The notes beneath the pieces were generated by a model. The model was not told the origin of the DNA, searched no databases, and saw only the letters and a program-made list of their open reading frames with translations. This document shows, in pieces, positions 1-11,206 of a stretch of DNA of 64,000 bases. How positions within the stretch are numbered: the stretch's first letter is position 1; each line of letters begins with the position of its first letter. The DNA comes from Ditylenchus dipsaci (taxonomy: Eukaryota; Nematoda; Chromadorea; Rhabditida; Anguinidae). Location: assembly GCA_004194705.1 (NCBI GenBank), contig SADC01000870.1:186001-250000 (forward strand), read 5' to 3'. A program made the position numbers and the translations under genes.

Positions 1-439
1 GAATCTCAGCTTTCTAACTAGGCTTCAATTTCCTGTAAAAGATTTCAAAGATATGAAGATTTTAAGCTTTGTATGAAGTAACTTTTTCGACCAAGTTCCT
101 CTATTCAGACCCCTAAATCTCCAACTTTTTAAATTTTTTTCACTGAAAAAAAGATATCTTGTTGAGTAGCTGAGATTCAGGGCTACACGATAGTTAAAAA
201 AATTTCAAAAGTGTACCTACAAAGTGAGTAGAAAAAGAGAAAAGTTCAAAAAATGAAAATTTTGGTACTAGAATTAAGTATTTTGGTACTAGAAAAAAAG
301 TACCACCCTTTATTTTTTCTAGCGCGATCTCAATTGAAATCAAAAAATGAAATTCAGCATGTGATCTCTAAGATCCAGAAGCCTATCAAGTCGTAGTCGC
401 GACATGCGCTAAATTGAAAAAAACCGAAGGCTGTAACAA

Positions 440-690
440 AAGAGAAGATACTTGAAGCTAAAGCAAGAGGATGACAGCAATGACCAAAAAGAAAGCCGGA
501 ATTTTCAACCATATCTGAAAAAGAATATACACTAAACCGAAGACTGATAAGAAGATACCTAACGAACCGGTGAAGGACTTTTATAGATTCATTATAGAAG
601 TTTAACCCTTCGGTTTTAAATTCTGGCTTTCTTCTTGGATAGCTATCATCCTTCTGCTCCGGCCTCAGGTATCTTCTATCTTGATCAAAT
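440..690. repeat. Imperfect inverted repeat of a coding-like segment
   Basis: The stretch around 447-515 reappears in reverse complement around 610-682, both arms containing an AGAAAGCC..GAATTT core. The minus strand of the right arm reads as an open segment rich in Lys, Glu and Arg (704 down to about 570). The symmetry suggests an inverted duplication rather than an independent gene. I recognise no protein family. Confidence 0.45.
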
Positions 691-859
691 TCCTTAACTC
701 CCACAAGTTCTACTGATTCCGATTTGTGTATTTTAGGTTTGCATCCAAAAATCTCAAGACCGAGCTAATTTTTTTCGACTTTCGGAAGGAGGAAAAATTG
801 CGGCCGATGAGGGGGTGGTGAATTAGACAAAATACGGCTCTATTCCACAATAGGGGATT

Positions 860-1010
860 TTTCGCCTTGGTGCTCCTGTGGTTTTTTCAGGACTTTTCAG
901 GCTTTTAGCTTAGGCAATAGTAGGCCAGCGTATGTTAGGACGCACTCAAACATGTATTTAGACTCATGTTTAAGTACATCCTTACATACGCTGGCCTATT
1001 GCCGGTAACT
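860..1010. repeat. Dispersed short repeat with GGCCAGCGTATGTTAGGAC core
   Basis: A CCTTGGT..CTCCTGTGG-like block (863) is followed by a pyrimidine run, a GGCTTTTAGCTTAGGC block and TAGGCCAGCGTATGTTAGG (about 921). The last block returns inverted at about 980-1003, so the pair forms a hairpin. The same ordered blocks recur near 3165-3210, 60585-60670, 61268-61340 (inverted) and 61610-61790. Confidence 0.6.
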
Positions 1011-1576
1011 AAAAGTTGTGATTGTGCATGTGAAACTAGCCTTACATGCGCAAAATATTAGATGGTGGGTTTTGATGGTAAGCGGAAATATTTTTTTCTT
1101 GGGATTTTCACAGTGGCAAGATTCTGTAATTTAGTGATTCCTGCCATTGCTCACCAACGTGTAATTTTTTTGTTGAAATTAGAAAAATGAATTAAGTGCT
1201 GCCTTCACAAAAATTCGATACTGCAATTCACTTACAGCCATTAGAAAAATATAAAAAGAACATGTAGTGTATTTTTAACTCTGTAATACTAAAAATCACA
1301 ATGAAGATATTTCTCTCCCACTTCTTTAAAAATACCTTAATTATGGTTTTAGCCTTTTACACCCCATTTTCATTGTAAAGTCAACAATTCCTAGTAGCTT
1401 CAACCTTTGCAAAACACAATGTAAAAAGTGTCAACAGCAATAATTTACAAAGCTATCTTTAATTATAGACTAGGATAAAAGTTATTTCTAAACGTTTTCC
1501 TTGAATTTTATATAGAAGACTAAAAGGTATAGTCAATTGAGCTTGCTCTATACATTTATATTTTTGAACTAGGTAG

Positions 1577-2040
1577 TTCAGTCAAACCTGGATAAACGGA
1601 CACCCCTAGGGACCGACGAAAGTGTCAGTTTATCAAGGTGTCCGTTTATCTGGGGTGTATGTCTATAATTTTTTTAAACAAAAAATAACAACAGTAATCA
1701 CATAACCGAAACAAATACAGTGTATTCGACACAAAAAGCTTTATTTCAAACAAATCATAACACCAAACAACTGGAAAGAAATCGGTGAACTGACTCTGAG
1801 ATTTATTCTTCTTTCGCTCCTGGTAAAAGACTTCATCCAGAACATCGCTGAGCTTGAGAATGGCAGGATCGGCGTAGTTCTTCTTCACGTAGGTTATTGG
1901 ACGGGTTTACTTTATTGGACGGGACTGGGCGTAAGGTGTCCGTTCATCGGGTGTCCGTTTATTGGAGGTAAGATTTGCTTTATTTTAGGTAAAACCAACC
2001 AAATTTTTTAAAAGTGTCCGTTTATCCAGATTGGACTGTA
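1577..2040. mobile_element. Non-autonomous pogo/Tigger-like element
   Basis: The left end CAGTCAAACCTGGATAAACG is matched by the reverse complement of the right end (GTTTATCCAGATTGGACTG at about 2020-2040). Behind both ends the word GTGTCCGTTTATC is repeated in both orientations. CAGTCAAACCTCGATAA-type termini are typical of pogo/Tigger MITEs of the Tc1-mariner superfamily, which duplicate TA. No transposase is visible inside. A one-ended relative starts at 33691. Confidence 0.75.
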
Positions 2041-3734
2041 TACGAAATAGTAGAGTTTTCAAAGATCAGATTTTTCCAAAAAAAGTAACTAATTTTTAGA
2101 ACTTTTCGTGAAATTGAAAAATACAGACTTATAAAAAATAACTGAAATTTTCGGTTAACGGAACCGAGACGATAACCAAAAACTGATAACTTTTTGGTTA
2201 GAAAAAAGCCGAAATCGATTAATCAACCCTACCTAAGATGGTAACGTTGAAAGCTACCACGCCTGGTAATGATCGGAATTTTTCGCCCTTTATGTATAAA
2301 TACCTTTGTACAACTTGATGTATTTTTAAGTAAAATGATTCATTAAATGATCCCCTAAACATTCCTTAAGGTAGAAAGTATTACTTTTAAATATTATTTT
2401 TACTCAGGGTTCTCAAACGTCCTTATTAATAAGATTTGTCCTTATTTTGGAATTTCGAGTTTAATTTTTTCATCATACATTTTTTTACATCAAACTCTTA
2501 TTTTTTAGCACCAAAAAAGCAATAAGCACTGGATAAAATAGCATTCTTGGCTAAAATATTTTTGAGCAAATGTACGTATTTTGAACTATTGAGTTAAGAG
2601 CCCTGCTTGTACTGATTTTTTTCTTGACAGAATAAAAAAGTGTAAGAAAAGTGAAGTGAGCAAAGTACAGCCAATTCTAAAAAATTTGAGGCAAAAGTTG
2701 AGGTTTGAGTTTTGAAAAACTGACAGAAATAAAAAAAATTGACAAGTTAATAATAAGCAGCGCTATTTAAATACTAAAAGACTCATCGAATTAAAAGTGA
2801 GGGTGTCCAAAACCTAACTATTCGAGCTGAAATTTATTAATACATACAAATTTTAGTTGGAGGAGCTTGAATTTTTGAATTAGCTACATAATTAGAACGC
2901 TCATTAAGAATACTCGAACAATTTAAATGGCAAGCTACAAAAACTAGATCAAATCATCACCTTTTCTTACCAAACATGTTTTTTGGTAAATGAATTATAC
3001 GTCACTTTGTCAATGTTTCCAGTTACTTGAGGGTGAAAATATGTTAGTTATTAAATTTGAACACAGTTTCTTTTCTTTTAGGTTTTATATCTTGGTTGAA
3101 TGAGCATGTTTTGTTAGATGTTACTATATTCTATGATCATTATAAAGTCCGAGAAGCGCGTTTTGGTCCGTCCTAACATACGCTGGCCTACTTTAAGCCG
3201 AAGCAGAAGCCTAAATAGTGATAATATCCATAATTTCTTTAAAAGTTCTGTAACCAGTCGTCTTTGTACCCAGTCGTGGTACCCAGTCATATTTTTGTTT
3301 TTACCTGTTTTTGTCTGTTGAGTCGGACTCAGAATAACCACCCAATCATTCTAAATCAGCATGAGACCCACCTAATCAACAGTATAATTTATACGAGATG
3401 AGTGTGGGTCGTCATTCTGAGTTAGAATGACCGAAAATAGTGATTGTGTTGACAATAGTCAACAAAATAGCGAACGTCAAACCAAATTATAAAAAAAATC
3501 AACAGGGCGAACAAGTGCTCCGATATCAGGAATAGGGCCCCATTTTTAGATATTTCTTACGAAGCCTTTTTTAGAAGTCTATGAAATATCGAAAAGTCTA
3601 TAAAAAGATTAACAAATTTTTGGTGTAGACTCAATTTTTAATGCATCTTTTTGGAAGAACTTTTGCGGTCTTTTTTACAGCTTTTGCAGCTAAACTAAAA
3701 ATTAAAAAATTATTGTTGTTGTATTAGGAGCACT

Positions 3735-3972
3735 TAAAAGACCATGGTCACCTGTTCTGAATTGTCCCCGCCAGTTTCATTTTTTTCCTAGTCATTGAAC
3801 TTGTGTACGAATTTTTCAACTTGGTTTTTTACAAAACTTTACCTGAAATTAAATTCTAATTCTTGTTTTATTAGAAAACAGTCTCAAAATCCCGTACGGA
3901 AGCTCAATGATTAGGGAAAAAAATTGAATTGGCGGGGACAGTCGTTGTCGTAGGCGGCAATGGTCCTTTAAA
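3735..3972. mobile_element. MITE family A, full copy
   Basis: About 240 bp with inverted ends: AAAAGACCATGGTCAC at the left and GGCAATGGTCCTTT at the right, with subterminal CCGCCA / TGGCGGGG blocks and an internal GTACG..AAGTTCAATGATTAGG palindrome. Further copies are a full one at 23391-23630, a left half at 40162-40270 and a right half at 47818-47934. No coding potential. Confidence 0.75.
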
Positions 3973-5177
3973 GAAAAGTTTTACACTTAGAAGCAAAGCC
4001 TGCCGAAAAGACCATTAATTCTCTTACTGCTTTTGGCATAGCAGACATTTGATTTAAACTAAGCGAAAAACGATAAGGAGACAAGGTATGTTTTATATAG
4101 TATCATTTCTTATTCGCCTTTAAATTAGCTTTTTATTATAGTTTTCAGCTTGAATTCAATCAATTATTCACATTTTCAACATCTGAGTTTTTTAATTTAC
4201 ATCAAAAATTGTTCTTTTTGAATCTCATCAACCGAATAATGCTCTAGTGTGGTAGCAGTTTTAATAAATTATTAAATAAAGTTTAAAATTCTACAGTTAT
4301 AGAGGGTGAAGGTACAGGTATGGGTATAGCAGGGTATGTATAGCTACAAAATAAATAGTTAAAAATAAATAAATAAAGACTGTCTAGATGTATTTCGTTT
4401 TTAGACGACTATCATTGTGGCTGTGACTTAGCTTGACCTTTTGATGTGGAGCCTGTGATTAAAACGAGACTATTTATAGACATCTAATACCAAAATACCT
4501 TCCTGAATGTAAATTCTGAAAAGCACGATAGTGTTATAGAAATTCTTGTATACCCCGAAAATGTGGTTGTCGTCAAACTACTACTAGCTTTAGTATACAA
4601 GTAGCAATCAAATATTTGAGCATTGGACAACACAACTATTATCTAAAAAAGCGATTTCCTACGCAATATATTAATTGAGACCATTGAATGTAATTGTATA
4701 TTAGTGACCTTAATGTGCAAATTGACGTCATTGTAGACGCTTCTTCTTTGAGCTTGTGAAAAAAATTGTGTAATTTGAAATACACGGTCAATCTTTTTTT
4801 TTAGTTTATCACCACAAAATATGATTTTATATTGTGAATGTGCTTTATAACCAATTTTAGGAGAAAAACTTTAAAAAAATTGGCATGGTATCTTTCAGAA
4901 GTTTTGTGTTTTACATGATTCAATACTTCATGTTCCCTTGCTAGTTACATTTGGGTTCAATCAAACTCAATTACCGCATTCTCTCTATTAACCCCACTGT
5001 AGGATTATTTTTTAATCTCCAAAAAATCTTCAAATTGTCAATGAATAATGGCCTTAACTGTGAAATCCTATGTATCTCATAATCTCAAGTCACGTTGAAA
5101 CTTTTTTAACAAAATGCGAAAATTCTAAACATTTGGAGATGAATATCAATTAAATCCTGGACTGCTCGAACTAAAAA

Positions 5178-5595
5178 TACAGGGTGGGCCAATTTTTGGA
5201 ACACTTTAAACGATCATAACTTTTTCTATGATGGAATTTCGAAATTCTGTAAACGCCATTCGACTCAGAATCAAAAAGAATTGTTTTGGTGCATGGAGCT
5301 CGAAAAAAAATTTTTGGTCAAAATTTCGAATTTGCCTTGGTCCCCTGTGTTCTAAAAACGTCGATTTTTTGCACAACAACAACAACAAGCAGTGGCGAAA
5401 AATCGACGTTTTTAGAACACAGGGGGACCAAGGCAAATTCGAAATTTTTGACCAAAAATTTTTTTCGAGCTCCATGCACCAAAACAATTCTTTTTTGATT
5501 CTGAGTCGAATGGCGTTTACAGAATTTCGAAATTCCATCATAGAAAAAAGTTATGATCGTTTAAAGTGTTCCAAAAAAAATTGGCCCACCCTGTA
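5178..5595. mobile_element. Near-perfect fold-back MITE (mariner-like ends)
   Basis: The element begins ACAGGGTGGGCCAATTTTT and ends with its reverse complement, flanked by TA. Two arms of about 190 bp pair almost perfectly around a short loop near 5370-5395 that holds a CAACAACAACAACAA run. The open reading frames on both strands here are by-products of the palindrome. The right arm alone recurs at 19389-19527. Confidence 0.85.
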
Positions 5596-5889
5596 CTTAA
5601 AAATATCAACAAATTTATTCGGAAAGTGCAGCAAACAATACAAACGCCTTTATTTATGGATCTTTGTGAGCACAAACTTCGTGTTTTTACATTTTCTGCA
5701 CATTTTTGTTTCGAGGTCGACTATAAATAGTGTGATTTTGCTGAGCACACCTTCTTGTTTGGTCTTATGAGTTCACTCTGCATTCACCCTTTTGCGCGAT
5801 TTTCTTGTCAAACCAGTTAGAGAAGGCATCATGCTAGGGTCTGCAAATTCAAAAATTTTGGAATTAAAACACGATAAAAGTATTAAATG

Positions 5890-6500
5890 TATACGCACTA
5901 GGTGGTCAATTCGGAAAAAAAGTCTAACAAGGGAACCTCACGAACTTGTTTTTCACTCGCAAATTAGAATTTGGTCTCATATGATAGCCAGTATGCGACT
6001 CTAAACCAAATCTGTCGAGATCTCGGCCAATAGGCCAAAAAGTTGGGATAACAAGGCGAGTAAAGTATTGAAAAACCACAAGGGGGACCAGGCATTTTCG
6101 AATTCGAATGGGGGCTTTATACACGCATTGCCCAGGTCACAGGTTCGAATACGAGTGGGTGCACACCCGTTTTTATCGACTTTTATTTAGAAGTTTGGTT
6201 TCTAAATGATATTCAGGCTATTAGCTATCTAAAAAGTTTATTAGCAAAGGGTAAACTTTAGAATTGAAGTGAAAAAATTCGTGTGGACCAAGTGGTATTC
6301 GAACCTATGACCTAGGCAATGCATATATAAAGCCCCTTCAATACTTTACTGGCCTTCTCATCCCAACTTTTCGGCCTATGGGCCCGAGATCTCAACAGAT
6401 TTGATTTACAGTCGCATACTGGCTGTCCAATGAGACCAAACTCTAATTTGCGAGTGAAAAACAAGCTCGCGAGGTTCCCTTGTAAGTCTCATTGTTGATT
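5890..6500. repeat. Long inverted repeat carrying a tRNA-like segment in each arm
   Basis: The left arm (about 5920-6175) and right arm (about 6285-6490, inverted) share GGGAACCTC, CACTCGCAAATTAGA, GATCTCGGCC..GGCC, AAAGTATTGAA and a tRNA-like block with a GGTTCGAATACG B-box (about 6141). The mirror copy reads GTATTCGAACCT at about 6297. This looks like a tRNA-derived SINE inserted into, or duplicated with, a fold-back element. The arms are diverged, so it is old. Confidence 0.6.
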
Positions 6501-6517
6501 TTTTTGCAATTTATTTT

Positions 6518-9500
6518 TTAAGCCATTGGCTTAATGCGTATAGGTTCAATATTATTTGTAGGAAATATACCGCAAGGCAGAGGAGATGTGTTCAGGTAGT
6601 CACTGTCCAAACATTCTGCTGCAGTAGCTCTTCTAGCTGGATCTAAGATTTTATTGTTTTTATGCATTAAACTGTTGTCCTTTTTCTTGCATCGTATCAA
6701 TTTAACCATTACTAGGTTTGGAATTTTTCAGCATTATATTTTTAGACTAAAAAAGCATTGAATAATACTTTTAACTAAATTTTAGTCAACTATAAGAAAA
6801 AGTAAGCGAATTCAGTGACTCTAATGAGCTTCTTTGTAATAACATTGCTCAAAATCACACCGTAAGCAAAGAGTCGATTAAGCAGATCTGAAACAAAAAG
6901 TTCATACAGGTTTTTATCCGGAATAAAATGATCTACCAATGCACTCAGGTGGAGAATTTGGAAAACAGCTTTAATGTTGTTGTAGGGCTGGTTGAATAGC
7001 TGTACTTTTGACATTAGAGTCAGTTTGGAAAGCCCAGGCTAGAAATATGGATTATAAAAAATGGTTCACAACTCACATAAAAATTTTCACCCAAATTCGC
7101 TCAGTTGGTGTGCCTAGCAGATGTATGATTTTCCGTACCTTAAATAATAAGCAGAAACTAAAAAAGCTCAATCAGTCTGCTTAGTTCAATAAATACTTGA
7201 TCGATTTCATCTCTACCCTAAACAGTTTTCGATTAACTATAGAGCGCTAATTTTTTCGACAAATTTCTTACAGGCAAAAGAGGTTTGTGAAGCAAAAGCT
7301 CTCCCTGAATATTTTTAATAAAGATTCTATTTTGGATAAAAGTGAAAAAAAATTACTAAAATGCACCCGCATGCCCTAAATATCAGCGTTAAAAAATAAA
7401 CATATATTATATATAATATATATTTGATTGATAAATTTGATTTGTAATCACAGCAGTTTTCAAACACGATTAGTGATACAATATTTTAAGAAAATAAAAC
7501 AAGGATTTGAAGTGGTTCTACTAGGGAAAGTGCGGTACACAGCTGTTGAGATCACAAACCGCAAGTACAACCTCAAAACCAACTTAACTCACCACATATC
7601 TGAAAATCACTCAATTCAAAGAAGGCAAAAAAATTAAGAAATATGCTACCAACCAATTGGAGTGGACTGAAATTTGCTCCCAAAAAGAAGTTCTGGTGAT
7701 CGATACCACAGAGTAACCACTCCTATAACACTTTCGTTACAAACTCAACTCAAAAATCGTTAGCCAAAATTCACTTGGAGTCATTTCGGTCGGAGGGTCT
7801 CCTTAAAGACACAACTATAAAATGTCTTTTGTCAAAAATATTTTAAATTTACCAAAAAGTCTGGCTAAGCCAAAATCAGCTATTTTTAGAACACCATTGT
7901 CAGTCAGCAACAAATTGGAAACCTAAAAAGGGTTTTTAAAATATTTTTAAATTTAAAGAAATGTGTCTAGCTTACTTTGATATCTCTGTGGATTAGAAAA
8001 GATTTGTGTAGGTGATTTAGACCTGAATCAACAGTGTTAAGAAAAGGATCAATCATAAGCTGGAAATATATAAGTGCTTTTTATTTTGAATCAGGCCAGT
8101 AGTTCTCTCTTTTTAGTGTAACATTTCACAAACTGGCTACCTTTGAAAATTTGATGTACATAGTGGTCCAAAAAATTTGACCACTTTTGTCACTGTAACT
8201 TTTTCAAGATTTCCGAGGGGTCGAGCCGCAATAAATGAAAAAAAACTTATTTTAAAAATTCATTTTCGGTCAACGTAATCGACCGGACATTTTTCGGACC
8301 ATTTTGTACTAGGGGTACTCAGACTCAAATTAGGAGCAGGCTTGGCCACGCATGGATTTATCAACCGCCACATCAACCATGAACCAAGGTTGATTGATTC
8401 CGGTTAATCTACCGGTCGATTTAACATTTTTTGGTAATCAACGGCCACATCAACCATCCACCGGTTGTTTGGTCCTTGGTTGATCAACCGGTTGAGAAGA
8501 GTGATCTACCGGTGGCCCACCGGCGAATAAACCGGTTGATAACGACGGTTGATTGGCCAAGACTGGTTAGGAGTCCGGAGCAGCAAATTTTAAATTACAT
8601 TCACAATATAAAAATTACAAAAGACTAAGAATTAAAATTTTTGTAAAATATTTACCTTTAAGAAGTTGCAACAAAAGACATTTGACTTGTGACTCTGTGA
8701 AGGAGACTGCATGTTATCTAGTAAAGATGCTAGATCCTTAAACAATAAGTAAATTGGTCATTTTCATTGGTTAAGAATGTCTTACCTGGTTGCAGTACTC
8801 CATAACAAGAAAAATTTTGTGGATTTTCTTTCCTACTGCGCAGTCAAAAAGTCGAACTGAAAAAATTTGAAAATACATACAAAAGCCATTAAGTTTATTC
8901 CTTTTAATAAAAAATCTTTTTAATAAGATCAAACTGGTAGATACACTATGAAAAAGAAGACGATTATCAACTCACAGCACTTTATGGCCTAGTTTTGGAA
9001 CTCCTTGCAATGTGTGCAAGCAGGGACGTATCCAGGGAGTGGGGTCTAACCGGGTTTTGGGCCTTGAAATGCACAAAAATTTACCAATATTTTCATGCTC
9101 AATATCCATGAGAGAGTGGATCTCACGGATGACAGATATGGAAACACCCTCTTTTTTCATATCTAGCCGGACTTGTTTTAAGGCAACCTGAAGCAAACAT
9201 TTTTAATTTAAAAAACAAAAAGTTTATTAAAAATTCACCTTCTCTCCCGTCACTTTATCGAGACCCTCATAAACAATACCTTAATTAGAAATTTTTATGA
9301 TTACTAGTAAATCGAAGCTTTTTCGTTTGTACCATAGGTTCCCTGAAAAAAATTATTTGTTAAAAAATTTTGGATTTTTTTTCAAAGCAAACTACCTCTC
9401 CCAGCTTGCGGATCTGAATTTTTTTAGTATAGTGAGCACAATATTACAGAAAGGCTCCTAGATCGGCTAAAAAATCAAAACAAGAGTTGATTTTGAAACA

Positions 9501-10005
9501 ATTTAAGAATTATTAATTACTATTTTTATTTGGTCTCCGTGTAGTTTGGTTGCCGCTTACCCAAAGGCTATCTACAGACTAGTACCAAAACAACAGGAGG
9601 ACCCAGGAAAAGTTGTGTTTTAGACGTTATATCAAAAATTGTCAAAAGGAACAGATTTTAACAGAATTTCAAAAATCGATCAAAAAATACGGTCATTAAA
9701 AAAGTATCAGAACTGTCAAGATACTCTTAAGTCATAAAAAATAGTCAGACCCATTAGTTACCGAGTCTATAACTTAAGCAAAGGTCTTAAAACATACTTT
9801 ATCAAATTCATTGACAGATCTGCAAGCACCGCTGCCCACTCGTTCCTGAATGCAACGAAATTAGTAAATGCTTAAAAAACCTTACACTTACAAGAGGAAT
9901 AGTTTCCTGTTGAAGCGAGAAAATAGAAGTGTACGAAAATTGGTCTTTCTGCACACTCACTTCAGCTATTTCCATGGTCGAATCATCATGGTTGGCTCCA
10001 TCCAT
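6518..10005 (-). CDS. CDK10: CDK10-like cyclin-dependent kinase, about 21 exons including micro-exons
   Basis: Serine/threonine protein kinase of the CDK10 group (cyclin M partner in animals). Exons (high to low): 10005-9961, 9906-9892, 9845-9798, 9413-9396, 9342-9333, 9279-9239, 9187-9085, 8856-8786, 8736-8656, 8022-7976, 7922-7853, 7801-7775, 7722-7654, 7599-7593, 7375-7357, 7304-7272, 7217-7197, 7138-7091, 7038-6937, 6887-6861, 6642-6518, giving about 342 aa (human CDK10: 360). Seen in order: N-terminal CRSVNEFDK, glycine loop GEGTYGIVY, VALKQVRLD with the catalytic Lys, ISVIREI helix, hinge [119 protein letters not shown] and RATA..CL fit CDK10 better than CDK9, 11 or 12. Two junctions need 1 nt more than is present: an A-run at 8700-8701, and exon 7038-6937 to exon 6887 (alternatively that 49-nt intron is retained in frame). 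Start ATG is the first in the reading frame. Confidence 0.88.
7593..7599 (-). other. 7-nt micro-exon of the CDK10-like gene
   Basis: A CAG acceptor (7602-7600) and a GTGAG donor (7592-7588) bracket ATATGTG. With the G left by the preceding exon it encodes Asp-Met and two bases of Trp in the universally conserved DMW of the kinase aF helix, and the 19-nt exon at 7375-7357 completes it. Removing it would break both the frame and the motif. Confidence 0.82.
8340..8570. repeat. Island of repeated CCGGTTGAT words inside a CDK10 intron
   Basis: About 200 bp in the intron between exons 8656 and 8022 hold many direct and inverted copies of GGTTGAT / ATCAACC / ACCGGT with variants such as CACATCAACCAT. 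No repeat unit of fixed length is seen. Probably the subterminal part of a non-autonomous DNA transposon; the ends are not clear. Confidence 0.55.
9333..9342 (-). other. 10-nt micro-exon of the CDK10-like gene
   Basis: GGAACCTATG lies between a TTTTTTCAG acceptor and a GTAC donor, with introns of 53 nt on both sides. It supplies Gly-Thr-Tyr-(Gly) of the GEGTYG glycine-rich loop; the flanking exons provide GE and IVY. The downstream acceptor is AAG rather than CAG. Confidence 0.82.
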
Positions 10006-10148
10006 TAGGGGGTATGTTAGCAAATTTGAAAAAGCTAAAGAAATGTCTTTAAAAATTAATTCATTTAAAAACTTGGCGTTTAAACTATTCGGCGGGAATA
10101 TAACAACTAAATGTAGTGTTTATCCTGTAATGTGATAATCAAGTTATC

Positions 10149-10331
10149 GACGCTACTGGAATATACCCCACCCAATAATTTCTGGAAGGTACCTAAAACC
10201 ACCATTTTGAAGAAAAAAGTTGTGCAAAAGCTTTGTCAGTAATGGCCAGGACCTGAGCCTAACCTTAAGCCTACTGGCCTAAGCTTAAGCCAAAGCCTAA
10301 ATTATTGGGTGGGGTATATTCCAGCAGCGCC
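10149..10331. mobile_element. hAT-type MITE with 8-bp target duplication
   Basis: Inverted ends GACGCTACTGGAATATACC / GGCGCTGCTGGAATATACC (right end read in reverse) with subterminal CCCACCCAATAATTT, flanked on both sides by AAGTTATC (10141-10148 and 10332-10339). An 8-bp duplication fits hAT or P superfamily elements. The interior is rich in CCTAAGC..AAGCC words and has no open frame. Confidence 0.8.
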
Positions 10332-10562
10332 AAGTTATCTTTGATAACGGCAAGATAAAAAAGATAAAACAAAAATCTATCAATCCATCATGAAATAATA
10401 TATAATAACGACCGAAGAAAATTGTACAAAAAAATTAAAATTCTCTATATTCTACCTATTTCGGAATTTGACCAATAAAATTCGGAAATTTTCCCACTAA
10501 ATTTCATATTCCCACTTAATAATACAAATTTGCCTAAGACCATATCACATCGTAAGCAATAT

Positions 10563-10671
10563 TCGGTTTAGGGGCGCACCCTAAGTTTCGTCAAATTTTT
10601 TGTTGGAACTATCGTGCAAAAATATTGTATGTGCAAAAATTGACGAAATTTAGGGTGCGTCCCTAAACCAA
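10563..10671. mobile_element. Short palindromic MITE
   Basis: About 107 bp forming one hairpin: GGTTTAGGGGCGCACCCTAA at the left and its near-exact complement TTAGGGTGCGTCCCTAAACC at the right, with AAATTTCGTCAA inside. No target duplication is obvious. Confidence 0.75.
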
Positions 10672-11206
10672 ATAAGTATCAGTTCGGCTTCAAGTCTTTG
10701 GTCTCATTCACCGTTGTCAAGTTTGGAGATGCTCCAGCCTTCTCGCCTAAAGCCAAATTCAACGCTTTTCGACAATGTATTTCTTCAGACAATGCATCAG
10801 AACAAAGAAACATTGCATTTAAAACTGATAAAGTTCACTACTTTATTCATTGCTCAAAAATTGTTTTTATGTTAATCTAATTCACAAAGTATTATATCAT
10901 AGCTTTATTTGTTGATTAGATTGTACAATGTCTATACAAAAAACATTTGCATAAAATGCGCAAAAAAATAAGTGCGCAAAACTGCATTTTTATGCAGCTA
11001 TAGTCTTTAAAATTCCCACATTATTAGCTGTTTTTCTGCTCTTTGTTGCATCATCGACTGTAAAAGCAGGTCACAAAAAAACAGCTAATATATGTGTTCT
11101 GTCTCTCCTGCTGCTGTTTTAAATACATTCACTTTGCGATCCTCCTTTTTGATTATTATTCTTTTTTATTTCTGGCAAATATATTTCTATTGGCTTTTTA
11201 GTGCAG

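Noticed and set aside
5206..5770. Frames of 111 and 180 codons on opposite strands
   Set aside because: Both start identically because the DNA is a palindrome. No homology or codon bias supports a protein.
8976..9000. Candidate 25-nt CDK10 exon encoding PKLGHKVL between 9085 and 8856
   Set aside because: It breaks phase, and direct joining of 9085 to 8856 gives HENIVRLFDCAVGKK, which aligns with CDK10 without a gap.
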